DNA from: Nitrospirota bacterium
GTDB lineage: Bacteria; Nitrospirota; Thermodesulfovibrionia; SZUA-242
Length of the DNA stretch: 34,977 nucleotides
Direction of reading: 5' to 3'
NCBI GenBank assembly: GCA_003235715.1
Contig: QJVM01000020.1
Span: forward strand, 1 to 34,977
The position numbers and the translations under genes were made by a program. The number at the start of each line of letters is the position of its first letter. Position 1 is the first letter of the stretch. This document shows positions 9,141 to 16,898 of this stretch, piece after piece. The notes beneath the pieces were generated by a model. That model had not been told where the DNA came from, ran no database searches, and worked only from the letters and a program-made list of their open reading frames with translations.

Positions 9141-10418
9141 ATGCCATTAAAATTTAAGCTAAAAACCCTCGGGTGCAAGGTCAACCAGTCCGAGAGTGCC
9201 GTTCTTTCAGCAGCGTTTCGCGAACTGGGTCTTGTGGAAGCTGAATCAGGGGAAAATGCAGAATTGGTCCTTCTCAATACCTGTACGGTCACGGCCAAGA
9301 GCGACTATCAGTCTAGGCAGATGATCCGAAGGGCGGTTCGGGAAAACCCGGGCGCACGTATCCTTGTTACAGGCTGTTACGCAGAGTCAGGTGCTCAGGA
9401 TATTAGACGACTTGAGGGCAATGTCACCATTGTCCCAAATCTTCAAAAACTTGATATAAACCATTACATTAGATATAACAACATATCGCTCTATGATAAT
9501 AAACTAAATTTAGGCTCACTCTCGGGTTCTCCCTCCGTGCTGAACGGGAGGTCAAGGGCCTTTCTCAAGGTCCAGGACGGGTGCGATAACCAGTGCACCT
9601 ATTGCGCGGTCTGGAAGGCTAGAGGCCGAAGCCGCAGTATCCTGAAAAAGTACGTTCTGTCCGGTGTCCGGTCCCTGGAACAGCAAGGCGTTCCGGAGGT
9701 CGTTCTGACCGGCGTACACATAGGCTTCTGGGGCCGGGATACCGGGGAGGGAGCCCTGTCCGGGCTGGTCAGGGAGATTCTGGACCGTACAGAAAGAATA
9801 CGGCTCAGGATAAGTTCCATCGAACCCCGCGAGGTCGATGATGACCTTATCTGCCTGCTCAGGAACGAGGAGCGGGTCTGCCGGCATCTGCACATCCCGA
9901 TCCAGGCGGCAGACAACGGAATCCTGAGTTGCATGGGCCGGAGTTATAAGGTAGAGGAGTGCCTTGACCTGACCCGGACCCTCGCCCAGGAAGTTCCTGG
10001 AATCTGTCTCGGTACGGATGTTATTGCTGGTTTTCCAGGCGAATCAGACAGCATTTTTGAGATTTCCCTAAAACTCCTCAAGTCTTCAAAATTTGCTTAT
10101 TTTCATGTCTTTCCATACTCCAGGCGAAGCGGTACTGTGGCTGCGAACCTCCCGGACCAGGTAACGGGTAAAAAGGTTAAGCACAGGGCAGAACGCTTAC
10201 GGCGCTTGTCAGCCCGATTAAGAAACGATTTTTATCGTAGCCAGGAGAATACAAAACTTCATGTTATATATGAGGGTAGTAGTACTAACAATATGAACAT
10301 AAAGTGTTTATCCGATAATTACATTCGTTTCGATATTCCTGCGGAAGGTCGCACGCCCGGGGGCAATGGTTGGGCTGTCTTCACCAGACCTGGAAACGGT
10401 CAGATGTGTAACGTCTGA
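9141..10418 (+). CDS. mtaB: MtaB-type threonylcarbamoyladenosine tRNA methylthiotransferase
   Basis: A 425-residue MTTase paralogue of the preceding miaB. The MtaB/YqeV group converts t6A37 to ms2t6A37 in ANN-reading tRNAs. LKTLGCKVNQSES is the MtaB-type N-terminal signature (C12), with C48 in NTCTVTAKSD and C79 in TGCYAE; the radical-SAM cluster is C148, C152 and C155. The residues after it read AVWKARGRSRS, where many MTTases have I(V)P(Y/H)xRG, so the proline is missing. Two segments (about 9440-9515 and 10055-10345) are markedly AT-rich against a GC-rich background, with AT-ending codons. The start at 9141 is chosen over 9015 because it begins at the conserved fold and does not run into miaB. 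Confidence 0.88.
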   Translation: MPLKFKLKTLGCKVNQSESAVLSAAFRELGLVEAESGENAELVLLNTCTVTAKSDYQSRQMIRRAVRENPGARILVTGCYAESGAQDIRRLEGNVTIVPNLQKLDINHYIRYNNISLYDNKLNLGSLSGSPSVLNGRSRAFLKVQDGCDNQCTYCAVWKARGRSRSILKKYVLSGVRSLEQQGVPEVVLTGVHIGFWGRDTGEGALSGLVREILDRTERIRLRISSIEPREVDDDLICLLRNEERVCRHLHIPIQAADNGILSCMGRSYKVEECLDLTRTLAQEVPGICLGTDVIAGFPGESDSIFEISLKLLKSSKFAYFHVFPYSRRSGTVAANLPDQVTGKKVKHRAERLRRLSARLRNDFYRSQENTKLHVIYEGSSTNNMNIKCLSDNYIRFDIPAEGRTPGGNGWAVFTRPGNGQMCNV

Positions 10419-10431
10419 TAATGTATATTAT
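10418..10431. repeat. AT-only inverted repeat after mtaB
   Basis: ATAAT-gtat-ATTAT at the mtaB stop is followed a few bases later by a T-rich run. It could be a weak transcription end, but an all-AT stem of 5 bp is unlikely to terminate efficiently. Confidence 0.2.
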
Positions 10432-10581
10432 GTTAAATTTTATTTTCCTCTCGACTTCTGCCTTTGAACGGTTGTCTGGCCTTGGCCCTCTTCAGGCTAC
10501 CTGTTCAGGCCATGTTGGTTCCCGTGTCCAAGGGCTACCAAGGCTACCCAAAATTCCCTGTATTTCCAATATATTTGGCCG

Positions 10582-10611
10582 TTGACGGACCTGCACCCTT
10601 TCTGCTATATT
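10582..10611 (+). promoter_or_regulatory. sigma-70 promoter of the DksA-like gene
   Basis: TTGACG (10582-10587) and TATATT (10606-10611) are separated by 18 nt. Predicted start near 10618 leaves a leader of about 47 nt to the ATG at 10665. This also shows that the longer upstream reading frame is not translated. Confidence 0.65.
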
Positions 10612-10664
10612 TCCACCCTGTTTTATCCATAATTTTGCGAACCTTATCTGGAGCGATAATACCA

Positions 10665-11273
10665 ATGCCCACAACCAAGAAGACATCCGCGAAAAAGCCT
10701 GCAGCCAAGAAAAAGGCGGTTCCAAAGAAGGTTACCGCCGCCAAGGCCAAGAAGACGAGCGCGCCGCCAAAGAAAGCAGCTGCCAAGAAATCCCCTGCGG
10801 CTAAATCAAGCGTTCCCAAGGTAAAGGCTGCGGCGAAGGCCAAAGCCCCGAAGGCCAAGGCCCAGGAACCGAAGGCCAAACCGACAAAGCCCGCCAAACC
10901 GGTGACCCGCCCGAGCACGGAGCGGGAATCGCTTATCCAGGAGATTCGTCGGCGGCTTCTTGAAGAAAAGGCTCGCCTGGTTGCCGATGCCGAGGCCACG
11001 AGAAACGATCTCCCTGATGATGAGACCTACCCTGATCTTGGGGATCAGGCAACGGCGGAAACGGACCGGAGTTTTCTGCTTCGCCTGAGAAGCAGGGAAT
11101 CCAAGCTGATCAAGAAGATCGACGATACGATAGACCTCATTGACAAGGGCGATTATGGCACTTGTGAGGAATGCGGGGAAGAGATTGACTCCCGGAGACT
11201 CGAGGCCCGGCCGGTCACGACGTATTGCATAGAATGCAAAACCCGTCAGGAGGAGGAGGAAAGGCTCCGCTAA
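10665..11273 (+). CDS. DksA/TraR-family zinc-finger protein with histone-H1-like N-terminal tail
   Basis: The C-terminal half is a DksA/TraR protein: a coiled-coil hairpin (about 84-160) with the tip motif DLGDQA (D124, D127, equivalent to the DksA DxxDxA) and a C4 zinc finger (C167, C170, C188, C191; CEECGEEID ... TTYCIECK). DksA proteins bind the RNA polymerase secondary channel and tune transcription with ppGpp. The first 80 or so residues are unusual: almost only Lys, Ala, Pro, Ser and Thr in KKxA-type repeats, like eukaryotic histone H1 tails and bacterial H1-like proteins, suggesting DNA or RNA binding. The start at 10665 has GGAG 11 nt upstream and lies just behind a good promoter. It is convergent with the dGTPase gene. 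The DksA domain is secure; the tail's role is inferred. Confidence 0.88.
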   Translation: MPTTKKTSAKKPAAKKKAVPKKVTAAKAKKTSAPPKKAAAKKSPAAKSSVPKVKAAAKAKAPKAKAQEPKAKPTKPAKPVTRPSTERESLIQEIRRRLLEEKARLVADAEATRNDLPDDETYPDLGDQATAETDRSFLLRLRSRESKLIKKIDDTIDLIDKGDYGTCEECGEEIDSRRLEARPVTTYCIECKTRQEEEERLR

Positions 11274-11310
11274 GGGGCCACGCCGGGGCCTTTAATGGCA
11301 AGGCGCGATG

Positions 11311-12492
11311 TCAGCGAAGTCTTCGGGGCAGTTTTTCCGGGACAAAGACCCGGTTAAAGGTATAGATAAAATAGTCGTCGGTCATACCCGCAATATAATC
11401 TCTCACCTTCTCGGGAGCGGCCATCTCGTCCTGATAGGTGCGGTTCATGTCCTTCAGAAATTCGAAAACGGGGGATTCCTCCCTCCCTGCCGAGAGGTCT
11501 TCCAGAAGTCTGTGAAAAAGAAGCCGGAAGGTATGTTCGAGCTTGTCTTCCTCACGCCGGACACGCGGATGACGGTAAATCGTGCGATAGTTGAAGGCCT
11601 TTAACTCCCGGAGCGCGTTCCCAACCTTGGGGTCATATTTCAGGGTGTCCTGGTCCAGGCTGTTCACAATAAGGCTTTCGACCAGGCTGTAGACAATCCT
11701 TCCATTGGTATCCCCAAGGATACGGACGATATCCGCGGGGATGTCTGAACGGCTCACCAGCTTGAGTTTTATGGCGTCCTCGAGATCGCGACCAATGTAG
11801 CTGATGGTGTCGCAGAGCTTGACGACACACCCCTCCATGGTCATCGGGTTCATGGGAACAGGCTCTCCGAACTTTCTCCGTTCGACCATATGGGCCAGGT
11901 CGGCGAAACTGCGGCTCGGTTCCGGACGCAGCCCCTCGATGTGGGTTTCCCCGTCATGGCAGACAATGCCGTCCAGCACCTGGAGCGACAGGTTCAAGCC
12001 CCCCCCGCCCCTTTCGATACGGTCCAGCGTATGTAGGCTTTGAAGGTTGTGCTGGAACGACCCTATCCGGTGCTCTGTGCACATCTGTGAGAGAATCCTC
12101 TCGCCCGGATGACCAAAGGGACAATGGCCAATGTCGTGCCCCAGCGCTATGGCCTCGATCAAATCTTCGTTCAGCCTCAAGACACGCCCAATGGTTCTGG
12201 CAATCTTGGACAGGAGTTGAATGTGGATGACCCGACGGGTGATGTTGTCGTTTTCAACCAGGGAGAAGACCTGTGTCTTGTCGATATATCGGGTGAATGC
12301 CTGGGAATGCAGGATACGATCCGCATCGATGGAAAACGCTGTTCGGAAATCCGTCGCTTCCGCCGTGAGCGGCCTTCGGCGTACCGAGGCCGAACTGGGT
12401 GTTGCATAGGGACCCAGCAGAACCTTTTCTCTTTCAGAGAACCGGCCCGGCAGGTCCAGCTCAATCGGAGAAGGGACGCGACCCGGGTTCAT
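11311..12492 (-). CDS. deoxyguanosinetriphosphate triphosphohydrolase-like protein (HD domain)
   Basis: A 393-residue HD-superfamily phosphohydrolase of the dGTPase type, which hydrolyses dNTPs to deoxynucleoside and triphosphate. Visible signatures: RILHSQAFTRYIDKTQVF, ITRRVIH (H90), ALGHDIGHCPFGHPGE with the HD pair at 119-120, and the distal Asp in KLCDTISYIGRDLEDA. Bacterial members of this length are usually allosteric dNTPases that control dNTP pools or restrict phage. The ATG is 25 bp downstream of the desulforedoxin-like gene stop on the same strand, so they probably share a transcript with alaC and lipA. The ribosome site is weak. Confidence 0.9.
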   Translation of the reverse strand: MNPGRVPSPIELDLPGRFSEREKVLLGPYATPSSASVRRRPLTAEATDFRTAFSIDADRILHSQAFTRYIDKTQVFSLVENDNITRRVIHIQLLSKIARTIGRVLRLNEDLIEAIALGHDIGHCPFGHPGERILSQMCTEHRIGSFQHNLQSLHTLDRIERGGGGLNLSLQVLDGIVCHDGETHIEGLRPEPSRSFADLAHMVERRKFGEPVPMNPMTMEGCVVKLCDTISYIGRDLEDAIKLKLVSRSDIPADIVRILGDTNGRIVYSLVESLIVNSLDQDTLKYDPKVGNALRELKAFNYRTIYRHPRVRREEDKLEHTFRLLFHRLLEDLSAGREESPVFEFLKDMNRTYQDEMAAPEKVRDYIAGMTDDYFIYTFNRVFVPEKLPRRLR

Positions 12493-12517
12493 CGATAGGA
12501 CCTTGAAGGAAACCGTG

Positions 12518-12841
12518 CTACTTCTTCTTGGCCCTGGAAACCGGGGCAGCCTTTCGCGGGAGAGGCTTCTTCGCCACCGGACGCTTCGTCGTCTTTTTTG
12601 GGGAGGTCGTCCGGGTTGCGGCGCGTTTTGGCGCGGACTTGGATTTGGGCGTCGCCCCTGTCTTCTTTCCCGCCGGAGTAGTCTTCTTCATAGCCCGTGG
12701 GGCAGGCTTCCCCTCCTTCCCGTGGACTTCGAGACCACAGCAATAGATGGGATGCCACTTATAGTCTCCTGATGAAGAGACCATGATCTCGGTGCCACAC
12801 ACGTCACAACGGAGCTTCCTGACCTTGGATGACTTTTCCAT
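12518..12841 (-). CDS. desulforedoxin-like CxxC...CC protein with histone-H1-like C-terminal tail
   Basis: A 107-residue protein in two parts. Residues 1-40 carry C12-x2-C15 and an adjacent pair C34-C35 (RCDVCGTEI ... PIYCCGLEV). This resembles desulforedoxin and the N-terminal domain of desulfoferrodoxin, which bind Fe(Cys)4, although the gap is 18 residues rather than about 15; a structural zinc is an alternative. Residues 41-107 are almost only Lys, Ala, Pro, Thr, Arg and Ser (KKTTPAGKKTGATPK and similar), a histone-H1-like tail implying nucleic-acid binding. AAAGGAG lies 8 nt before the ATG, an excellent ribosome site, so the gene is real. It lies between alaC and the dGTPase gene with short gaps. 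I do not recognise a named family for the fusion. Confidence 0.75.
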   Translation of the reverse strand: MEKSSKVRKLRCDVCGTEIMVSSSGDYKWHPIYCCGLEVHGKEGKPAPRAMKKTTPAGKKTGATPKSKSAPKRAATRTTSPKKTTKRPVAKKPLPRKAAPVSRAKKK

Positions 12842-12879
12842 GTAGAGGTCTCCTTTCCCGAGACGATCTTGAGCAGCGG

Positions 12880-14058
12880 TCAGGCCCCTTTTCCAAGAGC
12901 TTTCTTTATTCCGCGTGTGGCCTGACGCGTCCGATGTTCATTTTCGACCAGGGCGAAACGTACGTGCCCATCCCCCTCTTCGCCAAAACCAATGCCCGGC
13001 GAGACCGCCACCTTTCCCTCCTTGAGGAGAAACTTGCAGAACTCCAGCGAGCCCATCTTCCTGAACTCATCCGGAATCTGGGCCCACACGAACATGGTGG
13101 CCTTGGGTGGGGGCACTTCCCATCCGGCCTGTTTCAATCCGTCGATCAGGGCATCCCGTCTTGACTCGTGAATCCTGCAGATATCCAGAACACAGTCCTG
13201 AGGGCCCCGCAGGGCTACGATGGCCGCGATCTGGAGCGGCTGGAACATCCCGTAGTCCAGGTAACTCTTGAGCTTGACCAGGGCGCTTACGATCTCCGGG
13301 TTGCCGCAGCAGAAGCCCACGCGCCAGCCGGCCATGGAGTAGCTCTTGGACATGGAGAAGAATTCAACCCCCACATCCTTGGCCCCCGGGACCTGCAGAA
13401 AACTGGGTGCCTTGTATCCGTCAAAAAGCATGTCGGCATAGGCGAAGTCGTGAACCACGATGATCTTGTTTTCCTTGGCGAAATCCACAACTTTTCTGAA
13501 GAAGGATTCATCAATGACCTCGGTCGTCGGATTGTGAGGAAAGCTGATGGTCAGGACCTTCGGTCTCGGCCAGGTATTTTTGTAAGCCTTTTCCATCTCG
13601 GCAAAGAAGTCGTAGTCACGACCTGTGGGAATGCTTCGAACCTCGGCCCCCGCAAGAACCGGTGCATAGGGATGAATCGGATACGCCGGAGTGGGACACA
13701 TCACCGTGTCCCCGGGCCCCACCATTCCAAACATGAGGTGACTGTATCCTTCCTTGACTCCAATGGTCGCCACGGCCTCTGTTTCAGGGTCTATATCCAC
13801 ATCATAACGCCGTTTGTACCATTCGGAAATCGCACACCGAAGCTGGGTGATACCCCGGGAAGCCGAGTAACGATGGTTCTTCGGGTTATGGGCCGCCTCG
13901 GTCATCTTGTCGATGATGTGTTTTGGCGTAGGCAAATCGGGATTGCCCATTCCCAGGTCCACGATGTCCTCTCCCCTTCGACGCGCCTCCATCTTGATCT
14001 GGTTGACCACCGCAAATACATAAGGTGGCAGACGCTTTACGCGAACAAATTCATACAT
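12880..14058 (-). CDS. alaC: alanine/glutamate-pyruvate aminotransferase AlaC
   Basis: A class I/II PLP aminotransferase of 392 residues, closely resembling E. coli AlaC (YfdZ), which makes alanine from pyruvate and glutamate. Shared features include RLPPYVF near the start, [19 protein letters not shown] (23-41), YSASRGI (64-70), [10 protein letters not shown], and the PLP lysine K238 in [15 protein letters not shown]. The C-terminal [17 protein letters not shown] also matches. Its start overlaps the 3' end of lipA by 8 bp, and AGGAG inside lipA lies 7 nt before the ATG, pointing to translational coupling. LL-diaminopimelate aminotransferase is a related family, but the AlaC match is clearer. 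Confidence 0.92.
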   Translation of the reverse strand: MYEFVRVKRLPPYVFAVVNQIKMEARRRGEDIVDLGMGNPDLPTPKHIIDKMTEAAHNPKNHRYSASRGITQLRCAISEWYKRRYDVDIDPETEAVATIGVKEGYSHLMFGMVGPGDTVMCPTPAYPIHPYAPVLAGAEVRSIPTGRDYDFFAEMEKAYKNTWPRPKVLTISFPHNPTTEVIDESFFRKVVDFAKENKIIVVHDFAYADMLFDGYKAPSFLQVPGAKDVGVEFFSMSKSYSMAGWRVGFCCGNPEIVSALVKLKSYLDYGMFQPLQIAAIVALRGPQDCVLDICRIHESRRDALIDGLKQAGWEVPPPKATMFVWAQIPDEFRKMGSLEFCKFLLKEGKVAVSPGIGFGEEGDGHVRFALVENEHRTRQATRGIKKALGKGA

Positions 14059-14905
14059 GGCTCATCTCCTCTGCATTCATGGAACTGCGCACAAGCGGGG
14101 CTGCCTCAACTCTTGAAAACCCCATCCTCTCGCCGCTCTTTCTGTATTGTCTGAACATGTCCGGTTGAACATATTCGCTCACGGGCAGATTCCTGGCCGA
14201 TGGCCGCAGATACTGCCCCACGGTCAGCAGATCACATCCGGCCTCACGAAGGTCGCGGAAGGCCTGCGTCATTTCTTCAATGGTTTCCCCCAGCCCGACC
14301 ATCAAACCGGACTTGGTTCGCGTCGTCGGCGAAAGCTGTCGAACCGACGCCAGCACGGTCAGGGATCTCTCGTAACGCGCACCGGGCCTGACCACCGGAT
14401 ACAGCCTTTCCACGGTCTCGAGGTTATGCCCGAAGACATCGGGCCCGGCCTCAAGAACCCTCTCCAGGCCCTCCCTCTTCCCCCGGAAATCAGGGACAAG
14501 GACTTCGACTCGGCATCCCTGGATCCGGCGCTTGAGCTCTTGGACGGTGAGGGCAAAGTGGGCAGCCCCTCCGTCCGCAAGGTCGTCGCGGGTGACCGAT
14601 GTTACAACCACATATTTTAGCCCGAGTTCCCGCGCCGTCAATGCCACCCTGGCGGGTTCCTCAGGGTCCGGGGGGAGGGGCGGTCCTCCTTCCACAGCGC
14701 AGAAACCGCAGGCCCGGGTACATCGCGGCCCCAGAATCAGAAAGGTGGCCCGGTTCTGTGAGAAGCATTTTCCCCGGTTGGGACAGTGGGCCTCTTCGCA
14801 GACCGTATGGACCACTCCCTTCCGGAGCAGACGGAGCGTATGACGCCCTCCCCTGCTCGCGCGTGTTTCGCGCCTGATCCACTCCGGGAGCCTCGTATGT
14901 GTCAC
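14051..14905 (-). CDS. lipA: lipoyl synthase
   Basis: A radical-SAM enzyme that inserts two sulfurs into octanoyl groups on E2 and H-proteins to make lipoyl groups. Both iron-sulfur sites are visible: the auxiliary cluster C36, C41 and C47 ([12 protein letters not shown]) and the radical-SAM cluster C62, C66 and C69 (CTRACGFC). Also present are [16 protein letters not shown] and the conserved C-terminal RSS serine ([13 protein letters not shown]). The reading frame starts at GTG (14905) without a clear ribosome site, so the exact N-terminus is uncertain. A perfect TATAAT -10 box lies about 50 nt upstream. lipB is not adjacent. Length 284 is near the usual range. Confidence 0.95.
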   Translation of the reverse strand: MTHTRLPEWIRRETRASRGGRHTLRLLRKGVVHTVCEEAHCPNRGKCFSQNRATFLILGPRCTRACGFCAVEGGPPLPPDPEEPARVALTARELGLKYVVVTSVTRDDLADGGAAHFALTVQELKRRIQGCRVEVLVPDFRGKREGLERVLEAGPDVFGHNLETVERLYPVVRPGARYERSLTVLASVRQLSPTTRTKSGLMVGLGETIEEMTQAFRDLREAGCDLLTVGQYLRPSARNLPVSEYVQPDMFRQYRKSGERMGFSRVEAAPLVRSSMNAEEMSHV

Positions 14906-14955
14906 GGAAAAAGCAGCTTTCGCTCTGATCGCGTATCTTTGACCTGCTTCAGGGC

Positions 14956-14961
14956 ATTATA
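14956..14961 (-). promoter_or_regulatory. candidate -10 element for the lipA operon
   Basis: Reads TATAAT on the minus strand, 51 nt upstream of the lipA GTG; the -35 region is poor. The rest of 14906-15157 holds no gene or clear hairpin. Confidence 0.4.
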
Positions 14962-15157
14962 TCGCCTTTTCAAATAGATCTCTCTTTATTCTTCGACCAC
15001 CCCGGGCAACCACACGCGGCGGGCCAACCCTTGTCCTTAAGGGCATTCCGGCACGGTGAAGAGGATTCTTTGACCGGTCGGAAGAGATATGGAAAAACGA
15101 GCCCGTTTGAACGCCTACCGCAGGCCGCCGGACACACGTCATCAGGATTCCGTCGGG

Positions 15158-16300
15158 TTATTTGAAGAGGAGCAGATTCAGGGCCTTTTCAAGATCCGCA
15201 GCCGCTGACTCCGAATCGCCGGAGGCCAGGTGGGCTTCGGCCCGACGTACATAGATGCCGGGATGAAAAGGATTGGTGGCAAGGGCTTCCTCGAAATGCT
15301 TCATGGCCTCGTCCTTTCTTCCGGCCCTGGCGTGGGCCGCCCCCAGAATGTAATGGGCGGGCGTGAAATAAAAATCACTTTCCACAGCCTGCGTGGAGAG
15401 CGGGACCGACTCTTCGACGAGGCCGCCGTCGAGTTTGAGGAGCGCCAGTTCACAAAGGGCCATCGGATTGGTCGGCTCCAGGGTGATCCCTTCGGTCAGA
15501 AGCTTCTGGGCCTCTTCGGCATTCCCCTGAAGCGAATAGTAGCGGGACAGTTCCACGTAGGGGGCCACGAATTGTGGGTCGGCCTCGATGGCTTTTCGGA
15601 ACCAGGGTTCGGCCATGGTGACCATCGTGCGCTTCTGCATGGTCTTACGACCGAGATTCAGATACCGGATCGCAGCCTTCGTGGGCTTGTGACCTACGGC
15701 CGCCACATGTTCCTCCGAGGGTTCTTTTCCCTCAAGAAGCCCCCGCACATAATCGATCATGAGCTCCGACCCGACCAGGGGAAATCCGGACAGCTCGTAC
15801 AGGATCACCCTGGAGGAGTCCATGACCACGGTCGAGGGAATGGCGATGACTCCATAGTCATCAAACATCTGAAGGTTCATGTCGAGCATCACCGTAAGGG
15901 TTAGTCCCAGTTCCGACATGCGGCCCTTTATCACCTCCAGATCCGTATCGGTGATCTCCTGCTTTTCCACGGACACGGCAACCACGCGCAACCCCTTGTC
16001 GTGGTATTCCTTATAGAGCTCCTCAAATTCTTCAAGGGCCTTGGACGACTTGAGGCTCCACGTCGACCAGAAGATGATCACCGTCATCCCTTCCCCGAAG
16101 AACTCTTCATGGCCGTGAACCTTCCCGTCCAGTCCCTGGAGCTTGAATTCCGGCCCCTTCATTCCGACCTGCAGACCCTCCAGGCTGGCTTTGGCGGGCA
16201 GCGAGAAGACGAATAGCCCAGACACGAGAATGATAAAAGCCAGGTAAAGTCCCGTTGACAAGGACCCTTTGGCCGTCCTGTTAAGAAAAGAGAGGTTCAT
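15158..16300 (-). CDS. thioredoxin-fold (TlpA/ResA-like) protein without redox cysteines, fused to TPR repeats
   Basis: A 380-residue exported or membrane-anchored protein. Residues 17-38 form a signal anchor (GLYLAFIILVSGLFVFSL). Residues about 45-190 are a TlpA/ResA-type thioredoxin fold (GPEFKLQGLDGK, then VIIFWSTWSLKSSKALEEF, and the cis-Pro loop IPSTVVM at P155). The active-site motif, normally WCxxC, is W81-S82-L83-K84-S85, so both cysteines are replaced by serine and disulfide chemistry is not possible. Residues about 210-380 are TPR-like repeats (PWFRKAIEADPQFVAPY, MKHFEEALATNPFHPG). The start at 16300 gives a clean signal and avoids overlap with the upstream gene; an ORF start at 16441 is less likely. 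It is the third gene of the cytochrome operon. A scaffolding or cytochrome-assembly role is an inference. Confidence 0.82.
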   Translation of the reverse strand: MNLSFLNRTAKGSLSTGLYLAFIILVSGLFVFSLPAKASLEGLQVGMKGPEFKLQGLDGKVHGHEEFFGEGMTVIIFWSTWSLKSSKALEEFEELYKEYHDKGLRVVAVSVEKQEITDTDLEVIKGRMSELGLTLTVMLDMNLQMFDDYGVIAIPSTVVMDSSRVILYELSGFPLVGSELMIDYVRGLLEGKEPSEEHVAAVGHKPTKAAIRYLNLGRKTMQKRTMVTMAEPWFRKAIEADPQFVAPYVELSRYYSLQGNAEEAQKLLTEGITLEPTNPMALCELALLKLDGGLVEESVPLSTQAVESDFYFTPAHYILGAAHARAGRKDEAMKHFEEALATNPFHPGIYVRRAEAHLASGDSESAAADLEKALNLLLFK

Positions 16301-16367
16301 GCGTTTGCGGTGGTCACGTCTGGTCTGTGCGTATAAATTCGGAGGATTCCCTGAACCAGGGCCCTCT

Positions 16368-16898
16368 CTATTTGGTGCTGCACCCGGCCTTGAAACCAAG
16401 GCTTTCAATGCCGTCCCGGTAATGCTGCACGGCCTTGTCAAAATCCTTCTTCAATTCATAAAGCCGCCCCAGTTCATAATGCGCATAGGCAGGGTTTGGA
16501 TTCAGAGACAGGGCACTCAGCAGCGTTTGCTCAGCGGCATCGAGTTCGCCCATGGCCATCTGGGTTTTGCCTATTCCGATCAGGGCCGTCTTACTCCGTT
16601 CGTTCATCTCGAGGGCCTTTCGGAAAGCCGCCATGGCCTCTTCTTTCCGATCCGCTTTAAGAAGCAGATCCCCCTTAAGTCGGACGAGTTCATCATTCGT
16701 CGGCTCTTTCTCGATATAACTCTCGAGAGCCTTGAGGGCCCCGTCCATGTCTCGACTGGCCAGGCCTCGAATCTCCTGCTCCTCCTTGGATACGACGCGT
16801 TTTCCAAGAGCGCTCGATTCGGTGTTGTGCCCCGTAACCGCCCAGAGCACCGAGGCACAAAAAAGAACGATGAAGATGCGGACCGGCCGGGTCATCAT
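16368..16898 (-). CDS. exported TPR-repeat protein
   Basis: A 176-residue protein with an N-terminal hydrophobic signal (RIFIVLFCASVLWAV) followed by three to four TPR units (ALKALESYIEKEPTNDEL, EEAMAAFRKALEMNERSK, DAAEQTLLSALSLNPNPAYA, DKAVQHYRDGIESLG). TPRs mediate protein-protein contacts; there is no enzymatic motif. Its ATG overlaps the stop of the multiheme cytochrome gene (ATGA, 4 bp), a classic coupling arrangement, so it is probably made with the cytochrome and may act in its assembly or placement in the periplasm. It precedes the Cys-less thioredoxin/TPR protein in the same transcript. Confidence 0.8.
   Translation of the reverse strand: MMTRPVRIFIVLFCASVLWAVTGHNTESSALGKRVVSKEEQEIRGLASRDMDGALKALESYIEKEPTNDELVRLKGDLLLKADRKEEAMAAFRKALEMNERSKTALIGIGKTQMAMGELDAAEQTLLSALSLNPNPAYAHYELGRLYELKKDFDKAVQHYRDGIESLGFKAGCSTK

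Noticed and set aside
10464..10664. N-terminal extension of the DksA-like frame
   Set aside because: A good promoter (10582-10611) lies inside it, so the upstream codons are not in the transcript.
12829..14154. Plus-strand frames opposite alaC
   Set aside because: They lie opposite a protein with clear AlaC motifs and share no family features.
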